From assembly GCF_027625935.1 (NCBI RefSeq), contig NZ_CP115300.1:4340001-4404000 (forward strand): a DNA stretch of 64,000 nucleotides, written 5' to 3'. Origin of the DNA: Streptomyces camelliae. GTDB lineage: Bacteria; Actinomycetota; Actinomycetes; Streptomycetales; Streptomycetaceae. Both the position numbers and the translations under genes were made by a program. Shown piece by piece: positions 56,561 to 64,000 of the stretch. The notes below the pieces were generated by a model. That model worked only from the letters and a program-made list of their open reading frames with translations, was not told the origin of the DNA and did not search any database. The stretch's first letter is position 1, and every line of letters starts with the position of its first letter.

Positions 56561-57346
56561 TCACCGGGTCGGGACGAACCCTCCCCGGACCGACGCGGAG
56601 CCGCCCGAACCCTGCGCGTCGACGCGGTAGCCGTCGCCTGAGGCACTGCGCTTGCCGGTGCCGTTGTTGAACTGGGCGGCAAACTCATAGCTCCCGGCCG
56701 GCACGGTCAGGCCCGGCTTGAGGACCCAGCGGTAGACCAGCGTGCCGCCGGCCTCCTGGGCGGTGACGGTGAAGTCACCACTCGGCAGGGTCTGCCAGGT
56801 ACCGGTGTTCTGCACCCCGCCGGTCTGCACGAACCGCATCTCGATCGTGAGCGAGGTGAGCGGCTGGGTCGTCTTGAGGACGAGGTTGCTCTGCGTCCAG
56901 TAGACGGTGCTGCGCGGGTCCACCGAGCCGGCCGACCACAGCGGCCCGTTCCGGCTCTCGCCGGCGGACGGTGATGGACTGGTCGCCGGCGGAGTCGGGC
57001 GCGCGCTGCCCGGGGTGGTGGCCGGGGCCGGCGCGACAGGGGTGGGGCGGGCCGATGTCGGTGGCCGGGAGGTGGCGTCCGGGGACGGGGTGGCAGGCAC
57101 GGTCACGGTGGCCGACGGCGACGATTTCGCGACGATGGCGGCGACGGCGAGGCCGCCGGTCGCCAGGATGCCGGCGGCGGCGAGCCCGGCGAGCGCGACC
57201 CTGGTCCCGGACCTCGCGAACGGCCGCGCGCGGTGACGGACGGCGGGGCCGGCCACGCCGCGTTGCACCCGGGCCAGCATCCTCGCGCGGTCGGGCCGGT
57301 GGGCTTCGGCGGCCTCACGCAGCCGACGGGCGATCTCCTCGTTCAC
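56561..57346 (-). CDS. Membrane-anchored partner of a SigE-type sigma factor
   Basis: 261 residues from a GTG overlapping the sigma stop (GTGA). A short cytoplasmic region with EEIARRLREAAEAHRPDRAR is followed by a helix (VALAGLAAAGILATGGLAVA), a Pro/Thr/Ser linker and an outer beta domain (YWTQSNLVLKTTQPLTSLTI, GTLVYRWVLKPGLTVPAGSY). No zinc anti-sigma motif is seen. The coupling suggests it controls, or is controlled by, the sigma factor. Confidence 0.72.
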   Translation of the reverse strand: MNEEIARRLREAAEAHRPDRARMLARVQRGVAGPAVRHRARPFARSGTRVALAGLAAAGILATGGLAVAAIVAKSSPSATVTVPATPSPDATSRPPTSARPTPVAPAPATTPGSARPTPPATSPSPSAGESRNGPLWSAGSVDPRSTVYWTQSNLVLKTTQPLTSLTIEMRFVQTGGVQNTGTWQTLPSGDFTVTAQEAGGTLVYRWVLKPGLTVPAGSYEFAAQFNNGTGKRSASGDGYRVDAQGSGGSASVRGGFVPTR

Positions 57347-57873
57347 CGGTTCCTCCTCCCTGCCATCAGGTCCCCGGCCGCTCGTGCGCCCAGTATCCTT
57401 TGCAGTTCGGCCATTCCCTTCGAGGTCTGGCTCTTCACCGTGCCGACCGAGATGCCCAGCGCCACGGCCGTGTCCTTCTCCGACAGGTCGAAGGCGTGCC
57501 GCAGCACCACGCAGGCACGCTTGCGGAACGGCAGCCGGGCGAGCGCCGCGCGGACGTCCAGCACGGCCGCCGTGTCCGGCCCCTCCACCTTCTCGGGGCT
57601 GCGGGACCAGAACAGCGTGATCCTCAGTCGCTCGCGCACCGCGCTGCGGATCCGCCCCCGCGCCAGGTTGGCCACCACACCGCGGGCGTAGGCCAGCGGG
57701 TGGTCGGCCTGCCGCAACCGGTCCCAGCGCTGCCACAGGGCGACCAGGGCATCCGCCGCAAGGTCGTCCGCCGCGTCGGCCTCGCCGGTCAGCAGGTATG
57801 CCAGACGGGCGAGTTCGGCATAGTGGCGTTCGAAGAATTCGTGGAACTCCGCGGACGCGTCATCGAGGACCAT
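57343..57873 (-). CDS. SigE-family ECF RNA polymerase sigma factor
   Basis: 176 residues from the ATG at 57873. Region 2 has FHEFFERHYAELARLAYLLT and AADDLAADALVALWQRWDRL; region 4 has LARLPFRKRACVVLRHAFDL and GISVGTVKSQTSKGMAELQR. Length and motifs fit the SigE family of streptomycetes. It is the first gene of a pair with the membrane protein at 56561. Confidence 0.88.
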   Translation of the reverse strand: MVLDDASAEFHEFFERHYAELARLAYLLTGEADAADDLAADALVALWQRWDRLRQADHPLAYARGVVANLARGRIRSAVRERLRITLFWSRSPEKVEGPDTAAVLDVRAALARLPFRKRACVVLRHAFDLSEKDTAVALGISVGTVKSQTSKGMAELQRILGARAAGDLMAGRRNR

Positions 57874-58019
57874 CCCCCGGTCGCCCTCTCCTGGCAATGA
57901 CGTGCACGTTGGTTGCACGTTTAACAACAACGGGGAGCGCAGCCTAACAGTGCCCAGCCCGGGATTCGAACAGCGGTCGTGCTCGGTCGCGGGCCGGTGA
58001 AGGCTGACCGGCGGGCTGG

Positions 58020-58178
58020 TCAATGCCGGGCGAACTGGACGCCGGTCAGCTGCGCGACGTCCGGCCGCACGGCGATGCCATCGACGGTCAGCCGCTCCCC
58101 GTAGATGTCCGTGATCCTGCCCGTGACCAGTCCGCGCCTGCGCCACGGTTGCGGCGCGACGTGCTTCGTTGCCCTCAT
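58020..58178 (-). CDS. Possible small protein
   Basis: 52 codons from an ATG at 58178. RGLVTGRITDIYGERLTVDG looks like a short beta segment of an OB-type fold. No partner is visible, so it may be a remnant or a small peptide. Confidence 0.35.
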   Translation of the reverse strand: MRATKHVAPQPWRRRGLVTGRITDIYGERLTVDGIAVRPDVAQLTGVQFARH

Positions 58179-58340
58179 GCCCGTCCATCCGGTAGTTCGA
58201 CTCGGCCTTCCGGCTCCCAGTTGCCGCAGGGGACGAGAAGGTTGCCGCCCCGACGCTGATTTCTCGGCGACCAGTGCACGGCACGGAAGGGATCTGAAGA
58301 ACATCGGATACGGCGGCAATCTTTCCCTCCCGAGCGGCCA

Positions 58341-58570
58341 CCCAGCAGCAACGGCGGCCTGAACGTCATGCTGATCAACAAGAACCCGCAGAACGCGGCG
58401 CAGGTGTCGCTCTCCTACGCCGGATACACCCCGGCCCCAGGGACGGTCAGGACCGTTTCGTACACCAAGGGCGGCACCGCCCTGACCACGGCGACTCGGG
58501 GAACAGCGGCCGCACAGACACTGCCCCCGTACTCGATCACGACTCTCCAGCTGAAGCCCTCGTCGACGGC
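58341..58570 (+). pseudogene. C-terminal fragment of a glycoside hydrolase
   Basis: The frame reads NGGLNVMLINKNPQNAAQVS, LSYAGYTPAPGTVRTVSYT, then LPPYSITTLQLKPSS, which matches the beta-sandwich end of GH44-type or arabinofuranosidase-like enzymes before a Ser/Pro linker. The catalytic part is missing; upstream sequence is unrelated. Confidence 0.6.
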
Positions 58571-59119
58571 CCCCCGCACTGACATCCCGTCACCTGCCCC
58601 CCACTCCAACCGCCCCCTGCCGACCGCTGCCGCTGCGCCGGTTGCCTCCGCCGCAGGCACGATCGGCACCCGTGCGCAGGCGACGGCGGCCGGCCAACGG
58701 CCTTGGAGGCAATTGGGGGCGGGGCACGATGGCCTGGGGGTAACGGGACGGGGCGGCACGGTCCAGGGCACGAGTCACATCTCCCGATCGTGCCGCCCAT
58801 CACTGACAGTTCCGTCAGCCCCGTTCGACTTGTCGGCGACGCTCAGCGGGCGGCCAGCACCAGCGCCAATCCGATCAGCGCGGGAACAGTCTGCACGAAG
58901 ACGATCTTTCGGCCGGCCGTGGCGCCACCGTACGCGCCGGCCACGGCCACGCGTTGCTGTCGAGTCGGGGCTGCGACACGTCGTGTCTTCAACTCCGGAA
59001 GCCATGAGGCGATCGATGCCGCGCATCTTGTCAAACATTGAACTGACTTCTAGAGTCCGGCGCTAGAGGGAGTGTGGGATCGCTCCCACGTCTCATGTCA
59101 TCCGAGCAATGGAGCCGCG
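58571..59119. other. No gene seen
   Basis: 549 bases. The first part continues the Pro/Ser linker of the hydrolase remnant, then reading frames lose protein character. A promoter for the GH16 gene is expected near its end. Confidence 0.4.
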
Positions 59120-59845
59120 ATGTCATCTGCACTTCTCAGGCCGGGACGCCTGACAGTCGCCGCCCTGGCGGCTCTGTCACTGCTTCTCCTGGGACAGCCG
59201 CAAGCCCACGCGGCGTCCTGGGGAGCCCCCCAGACCATCAACTCGTGGAACACCATCAGCGGACGGTGGACCGCCAACAACGAGCTGGAGACCTACACCC
59301 CGAACTGTGTCTGGTACGAGGGCAACACCCTCGTCATCAAGACCTACAAGTCGGGCAGCACGTACTACTCGGGCCGCGTGGAGTCCAAGGCACTCTATGG
59401 CTACGGCACTTACAGCTTCACCGCGAACATGCCCAACGGCCAGGGCCTGCTGCCTGCGGTATGGGCGGCCTACCTGAATCCGTGGCTGCCCGAGTTCGAC
59501 GCCGCCGAAATCGTCGGCCAGAACCCGAACACCGTCTACCAGACCTCCCACGACTCCAACAACGCCCAGACCCAGTTCTCGAAGACGAATTCTGCGGGCT
59601 GGACCAACGCGTACCACACGTACTCGTTCACCTGGTGGCCCGATCACATCGACTTCGCCGTGGACGGCACCATCACCGGCACCAAGTGGTACACCACCGC
59701 CCCGGGTGTCGGGATGCACTTCATCGTCAACACCGCCGTCGGCGGCGACTGGCCGGGCAACCCCAACGACTCGACATGGGCCACAGCAGACGGCGCGAGG
59801 TACCTGAAGGTCTCCTCGATCACGTACACCCCGTACTATCCGTAA
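59120..59845 (+). CDS. Secreted GH16-family glycosidase
   Basis: 241 residues from the ATG at 59120. Sec signal (LTVAALAALSLLLLGQPQAHA), then the beta-jelly roll with NNELETYTPNC, SGRVESKALYGYGTYSFTAN and the active-site strand LPEFDAAEIVGQNPN (E-x-D-x-x-E). VGGDWPGNPND is typical of GH16. Its substrate (beta-glucan or agar-like) cannot be decided. The middle catalytic position reads EFDAAE instead of the common EIDIME. Confidence 0.85.
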   Translation: MSSALLRPGRLTVAALAALSLLLLGQPQAHAASWGAPQTINSWNTISGRWTANNELETYTPNCVWYEGNTLVIKTYKSGSTYYSGRVESKALYGYGTYSFTANMPNGQGLLPAVWAAYLNPWLPEFDAAEIVGQNPNTVYQTSHDSNNAQTQFSKTNSAGWTNAYHTYSFTWWPDHIDFAVDGTITGTKWYTTAPGVGMHFIVNTAVGGDWPGNPNDSTWATADGARYLKVSSITYTPYYP

Positions 59846-60277
59846 GGGCTCCGCTTCAGGACCCGAACCGGAGGATTGCCGAGACCGTGCCCGCCGGCCT
59901 GGCCGGGCGCCGTCCACGGAAACGTTTCGCGCAGCTTCCTCGAAGCCTCGGCAGTGAGCTGATTTCGGTGAGTTCACTGCCGAGCGGTCTGTCGACGTAC
60001 AGACGCGGGCACCTGCCACAAGGCCACGATCCGCGTCGACGGGCCGACAGTGACCCGTCCTGAGGGCGGGTACCGAACGGCCGCGGGCGCCGCAAACGGC
60101 TTACGCAGTGGTCTTGGGGTGAGTCTTGAAGATCGGGGGCCCGCTTCGGACTCTTGCGGGCGGGTCCACAGACCGCCCGAGTCGCGGCAAGCTCACGGGC
60201 CCCCGATGGATCGTTCCGGGAAGTGACCGCCGATCACCTGGATGACGGAGATCACGATCCCGGCACGCCAGGTCGCG
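59846..60277. other. Intergenic DNA with a large inverted repeat
   Basis: 432 bases without a gene. A 12-bp perfect pair ATCGGGGGCCCG (60132-60143)/CGGGCCCCCGAT (60196-60207) encloses a second weaker stem (GGGCGGGTC with GACCGCCC). It lies between convergent genes, so it may be a two-way terminator, but the size is unusual. Confidence 0.5.
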
Positions 60278-60748
60278 TCAGGAGAACGTCCCGGGGATGG
60301 GCTCTGTGACGCCGTTGGTGAGGTCGGTGATGGACACGTCCGTGTAGCTCACGTCGGTCGGCCCGATCAGCTTCTGCCCCGGGGGGCAGGTGAAGGTGCC
60401 AGGGCCCGGCGGGTCGATCGTGAGCGAAGCGGTGACGGATCCGTTCCTGCCGGAGTTGAAGGTACCGAAGGCCGAGACGTCCTGGAGGACGGTTGTCTTG
60501 TTCCCGGCCGCGGGGTTGTGGCCGCCCTTGTTGAAGCATTGGTAGGTGGCCGATGCCTGCGCGTCGGCCTGGTAGTTGATGTTCTGGTTGTTGCCGAGCC
60601 CGGCTTCCTTGAAGCTCACGGTGAGCTGGCCTTCGGGGTTCGGTCCCGTTGCCGAGGCGTTGATGAAGTGCGGGTTGGCGGCGAACGCCGGGGCCACGGC
60701 GATCGCCAGGGCCGCCGCAGTCGTCGCGAGGGTGGTACGAATGCGCAC
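60278..60748 (-). CDS. Secreted protein of unknown function
   Basis: 156 residues from a GTG with AGAAGGAAG upstream. A Sec signal (TTLATTAAALAIAVAPAFAA) is followed by a beta-rich domain with two Cys (ATYQCFNKGG, GTFTCPPGQK) and VSITDLTNG. I recall similar small exported proteins in streptomycetes, but no function is known. Confidence 0.7.
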   Translation of the reverse strand: MRIRTTLATTAAALAIAVAPAFAANPHFINASATGPNPEGQLTVSFKEAGLGNNQNINYQADAQASATYQCFNKGGHNPAAGNKTTVLQDVSAFGTFNSGRNGSVTASLTIDPPGPGTFTCPPGQKLIGPTDVSYTDVSITDLTNGVTEPIPGTFS

Positions 60749-61765
60749 GCGAATCTTCCTTCTGTGCAGGGAACATGGTGCCCGAGACGTGCTCGTCCGG
60801 CCTGCGCCACCGAGGCGCATGCCTTGATGGCCACGCCACTGTCGATCAGGCATATCGGATATGCAAGACATTTAAGGACAGACACGAAATCTGCACTCGA
60901 TCAACCCATGGTTGACGTCGATCTCTTCGCATAATAGGACGGCACTTGCAGTGGAATGTCCGGTATTCCACGACAGTTGAGCAGCGACACCGCACGTGAC
61001 GCAGAAGCCGGTGCCCGCAAGCGTCTTGAGGCAGGGACCAACAGGGCAACGCCGTACGGCAGCGAGTACAGCGACCACCACGACCGCAGCTGAATGTCAC
61101 CCGCTACCGGCGACCGACTCATCAGCCGAGCAGACCTCGACGAAAGCCTGCTTCCGGCACGGGCGGCGTCCTCGGTACTGGAGGGCGCATTGTCGGTTTG
61201 ACTCGGCGGCGTAGCCGGCACGCTGCTCGTCAGCGCATTTCCCGGGCTGCCGGCGTGTGCTGCCGTTCACACGTACCGGCGAGTGCGCGGAGCTGGGCGG
61301 TCGCGTCATGCTGCGGGTCAGCCGGCCGCGTCCGTCGGGCGGCAGCCTGGGCGAGGTCACGGCACGGCTCACAGGTGTGCAGCTCACGATGCGCGACGCG
61401 TACGTCGGCGAGACGGCTGCGAGGGCGGGGGGCGGCTGACGCGTGGGTGCGGGCATGCGCGACGGCGCCCGCACCCGCGTTCGCCCGAGTCGTCCCGCAC
61501 TCACCCCTGGCAGCACACAGCCGCCTTGGGCTACCTCGCACGCATGCCCGAGGCGGGCCCCTGTTCCTCCTCAAGCAGGAAGGTTTCGTCTTCCCCGAAG
61601 TCCGGGGCCTGGAAGGGGTTTGTCGCCGGCGGCGGCGATGCCGGAGCGGCACTGCGGGGGTGCCCTTCCAGGGCGGAGAACAGCGACGTCAGATCGATGA
61701 GAGGTCTCGCTTTCGTTGCAGGTCGCTGAGGGGGCCTGGCGTGCCCTGACCGGGCACGGCGGTCC
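60749..61765. other. Long region with no supported gene
   Basis: 1,017 bases. Open frames are short or have shadow-like composition. A leftward frame near 61,390 reads VAHRELHTCEPCRDLAQAAA, a possible zinc-binding H/C motif, but it lacks a proper start and neighbours. I see no clear RNA gene. Confidence 0.4.
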
Positions 61766-61987
61766 CTACAGCTTGGTCATCTTGGCGTACGGGCTCAAGA
61801 TCCGCATTTGCTCCGAGCCGAAATCCACGAGGGCCGCGATTCCATCCTCGATGCCGATCACCCGGCCGAGGCCGTACACGTCGTGTGTGACCTGGTCGCC
61901 CACGGCGAAGTGCTTGGGAGCCGGCGTGACCGGGGCCTTGAAGGGGCTGGTGGGCAGATGACGCTTCGGTGCAGCAGGCTTAGTCAT
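61766..61987 (-). CDS. Conserved small protein with Tudor/CarD-like segment
   Basis: 73 residues from the ATG at 61987. FAVGDQVTHDVYGLGRVIGI, EDGIAALVDFGSEQMRILSP is the SH3-like fold seen in CarD/UvrD-type tails (GDxVxHxxYGxGxVxxIE). The basic N-terminus (KPAAPKRHLPTSPFKAP) may bind nucleic acid. It is divergent from the rpoA gene and might interact with RNA polymerase, but this is inference. Confidence 0.72.
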   Translation of the reverse strand: MTKPAAPKRHLPTSPFKAPVTPAPKHFAVGDQVTHDVYGLGRVIGIEDGIAALVDFGSEQMRILSPYAKMTKL

Positions 61988-62180
61988 TGCCCCCAGTATG
62001 CGCCAACGAACTGCGCTCGTGGCTACCTCGTCGACCGTTGCACTCCACTCCGGCAGGAGCTGAGCCGGCGGCAGACGGGCGGGCGCGGGCGGTTCGGCTT
62101 CATAGGAGGGCCGCAGCACCCGTACTCTTCGGGGACCACGGCGTCAGATAGCGGGCGCCAGACACTGGAGGCAATACCTC

Positions 62181-63203
62181 GTGCTGATCGCTCAGCGTCC
62201 GTCACTGACCGAAGAGGTCGTCGACGAGTTCCGGTCCCGGTTCGTGATCGAGCCGCTGGAGCCGGGCTTCGGCTACACCCTCGGCAACTCCCTGCGCCGT
62301 ACCCTCCTCTCCTCGATCCCCGGCGCTGCTGTCACCAGCATCCGCGTCGACGGCGTCCTGCATGAGTTCACCACCGTGCCGGGCGTCAAGGAGGACGTCA
62401 CCGACCTGATCCTCAACATCAAGCAGCTGGTCGTCTCCTCGGAGCACGACGAGCCGGTCGTGATGTACCTGCGCAAGCAGGGCCCGGGTCTGGTCACCGC
62501 CGCCGACATCGCGCCCCCGGCCGGTGTCGAGGTGCACAACCCCGACCTCGTCCTCGCCGCGCTGAACGGCAAGGGCAAGCTGGAGATGGAGCTGACCGTC
62601 GAGCGCGGTCGCGGTTACGTCTCCGCCGTGCAGAACAAGCAGGTGGGCCAGGAGATCGGCCGTATCCCGGTCGACTCGATCTACTCGCCGGTTCTGAAGG
62701 TCACGTACAAGGTCGAGGCCACGCGTGTCGAGCAGCGCACCGACTTCGACAAGCTGATCGTCGACGTCGAGACCAAGCAGGCGATGCGTCCGCGTGACGC
62801 CATGGCCTCCGCGGGCAAGACGCTGGTCGAGCTGTTCGGTCTCGCCCGCGAGCTGAACATCGACGCCGAGGGCATCGACATGGGCCCGTCCCCCGTGGAC
62901 GCCGCCCTGGCCGCCGACCTCGCGCTGCCGATCGAGGAGCTGGAGCTCACGGTCCGCTCGTACAACTGCCTCAAGCGTGAGGGCGTCCACTCGGTGGGTG
63001 AGCTCATGGCTCGTTCCGAGGCGGACCTGCTGGACATCCGCAACTTCGGTGCGAAGTCCATCGACGAGGTCAAGGCGAAGCTGGCCGGCATGGGCCTGGC
63101 CCTCAAGGACAGCCCGCCCGGATTCGACCCGACCGCCGCCGTGGACGCCTTCGGCGCGGACGACAACGGCAGCACGGGTTTCATGGGGACCGAGCAGTAC
63201 TGA
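62181..63203 (+). CDS. rpoA: RNA polymerase alpha subunit (apparent second copy)
   Basis: 340 residues, full length, GTG start. The N-terminal assembly domain has [31 protein letters not shown] and [20 protein letters not shown]. The C-terminal domain has [20 protein letters not shown] and the [19 protein letters not shown] helix. No rpsD precedes and no rplQ follows, so this is outside the normal ribosomal operon. The end differs from the canonical Streptomyces form I recall: [16 protein letters not shown]. It lies between a CarD-like gene and a MerR gene. Confidence 0.93.
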   Translation: MLIAQRPSLTEEVVDEFRSRFVIEPLEPGFGYTLGNSLRRTLLSSIPGAAVTSIRVDGVLHEFTTVPGVKEDVTDLILNIKQLVVSSEHDEPVVMYLRKQGPGLVTAADIAPPAGVEVHNPDLVLAALNGKGKLEMELTVERGRGYVSAVQNKQVGQEIGRIPVDSIYSPVLKVTYKVEATRVEQRTDFDKLIVDVETKQAMRPRDAMASAGKTLVELFGLARELNIDAEGIDMGPSPVDAALAADLALPIEELELTVRSYNCLKREGVHSVGELMARSEADLLDIRNFGAKSIDEVKAKLAGMGLALKDSPPGFDPTAAVDAFGADDNGSTGFMGTEQY

Positions 63204-63524
63204 ACGCCGCGCCCGGGGCGCGGGGAGCCAGGAGGCAGCGGAGCCGGCGATGAGCGCGCCGGCTCCGCTGTCCCCGGCTCCCCGTTGGCCCACACCGCGG
63301 CACGGCCACTGAGCGAGCCGAGCCCCGGCCCCGCCCGCGCTCGGCAGCACGCGAAGGACGTACGGCGCCGGCGCGCGGCGGTACGCGGAAATCTGTCACG
63401 GCGAGGCCATATGTCCGCCCCTGACGGAGATAGGTTTGTGCCACGAGGCAGATGGCGCTGAGTCCTCGGAGCGCGGTGCCACGCACGCCTGGGTTCCCCT
63501 CCGCGTCCCCGAAACGAAGGTGCC

Positions 63525-63863
63525 ATGCCCGCTGAGAACGTCCCTGTCGCCGGCAATCTCGACGATGACGACTATCCCGCCTACACGATGGGGCGGGCCG
63601 CTGACGTTCTCGGCACCACTCCCGCCTTCCTCCGGGCCGTCGGCGAAGCCGGGCTCATCACGCCCCTGCGTTCGGAAGGCGGCCACCGCCGGTACTCCCG
63701 CCGCCAGTTGCGCATCGCCGCCCGTGCCCGCGAACTGGTCGACCAGGGCACTCCCGTCGAGGCCGCGTGCCGCATCGTCTCGCTGGAGGACCAGCTCGAC
63801 GACGCTCTCCGCCTGAACCGGGAAATGCGCCGGAAGCTGGACGGACGCGGCGCGGATACCTAG
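63525..63863 (+). CDS. MerR-type regulator (intact copy)
   Basis: 112 residues from the ATG at 63525. A winged helix has YTMGRAADVLGTTPAFLRAV, GEAGLITPLRSEGGHRRYSR and RQLRIAARARELVDQGTPVE; the rest is a coiled coil, EDQLDDALRLNREMRRKLDG. No effector domain exists. The gene, its upstream 130 bases and its downstream leader match the broken copy at 38.4-39.0 kb, so a cold-shock gene is expected just past the window end. Confidence 0.85.
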   Translation: MPAENVPVAGNLDDDDYPAYTMGRAADVLGTTPAFLRAVGEAGLITPLRSEGGHRRYSRRQLRIAARARELVDQGTPVEAACRIVSLEDQLDDALRLNREMRRKLDGRGADT

Positions 63864-64000
63864 TCCCGCCAGTACAGAATTACGGACTGCGGCGGGACGA
63901 GAATTACTGGACGCTCCGGAAAATGCATGGGTGTTGCGACTGGATCTGTGTTAGCGTGATAGCAGTTGCAGTTTTGATTGCCAGAGATTTTTCTTTGCAG
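63864..64000 (+). promoter_or_regulatory. Cold-shock-type leader at the window end
   Basis: The last ~100 bases (with GTGTTAGCGTGATAGCAGTT and the end GCCAGAGATTTTTCTTTGCA) match the DNA before the cold-shock gene at 39106. The matching coding region would begin about 100 bases beyond the window. Confidence 0.6.

Noticed and set aside
61230..61652. Possible zinc anti-sigma protein (HRELHTCEPCRDL) on the minus strand
   Set aside because: No ribosome site, no sigma factor neighbour and a strongly Arg/Ala-biased composition; likely a shadow frame.

Overview
The window reads as a high-GC Streptomyces chromosome. The signs are strong third-position GC bias, many GTG and TTG starts, GTGA/ATGA start-stop overlaps, an RNA polymerase alpha gene of Streptomyces type, an actinomycete integrative conjugative element, and many secreted glycan-active enzymes. 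All calls come from reading the sequence and translations; no database search was run.

Region 1 (about 200-18,450) is a Wzx/Wzy-type extracellular polysaccharide cluster. It holds a flippase, a polymerase/ligase-like membrane protein, a chain-length regulator fused to a bacterial tyrosine kinase with a YG-repeat tail, a low-molecular-weight tyrosine phosphatase, a NodB deacetylase, a methyltransferase, two GT4 glycosyltransferases, a FemAB/CelD-like acyltransferase, UDP-glucose dehydrogenase, UDP-glucuronate decarboxylase, an initiating phosphoglycosyl transferase, a CDP-paratose-2-epimerase-like enzyme and a WecG/TagA glycosyltransferase. Together they can make nucleotide sugars (glucuronate to xylose), build a lipid-linked repeat, flip it, and polymerise it under tyrosine-phosphorylation control.

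Region 2 (about 18,450-22,900) holds small conserved Streptomyces genes: a short GntR-type regulator next to a 17-bp palindrome, an ABM monooxygenase, a Yip1 membrane protein, a probably frameshifted DUF2690 gene, and a two-gene operon whose products share a YQxAxxQTINE tag.

Region 3 (about 22,950-33,100) is an integrative conjugative element (AICE). It has a large serine integrase, a RepSA-like HUH rolling-circle initiator, a run of tiny transfer/spread genes including several too short for usual gene calling, a TraB/FtsK-type DNA pump, an SCO3933-family protein, and a KorSA-like GntR repressor with three operator-like palindromes. Its right side has a YdcF protein, a 150-nt near-perfect hairpin with no gene in it, and a nuclease-fold protein that may be cargo. 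The ends of the element were not found.

Region 4 (34,908-51,350) is a tRNA-Gly(CCC) gene followed by three downstream copies of its last 43-46 bp. Each copy is followed by its own terminator hairpin. The copies delimit three tandem segments (7.3, 1.8 and 7.3 kb) with no integrase, like stacked cis-mobilisable islands. Each segment has a VapC-type PIN gene as its leftmost recognisable gene (the third is truncated). Cargo includes a broken MerR gene beside a cold-shock gene, a DEAD-box helicase, CBS and SCO5918-like proteins, STAS and DUF5994-like genes, two sortase-signal surface proteins, and an ECF sigma factor with a zinc anti-sigma-like motif and membrane anchor in the same chain.

Region 5 (51,350-64,000) carries secreted glycan enzymes (ricin-lectin hydrolase, GH10-RICIN-GH62 arabinoxylanase, GH16), a SigE-type sigma factor with a membrane partner, and a complete rpoA outside the ribosomal-protein operon. 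The window ends in a second, intact copy of the MerR gene and the cold-shock leader seen at 38.4-39.1 kb.
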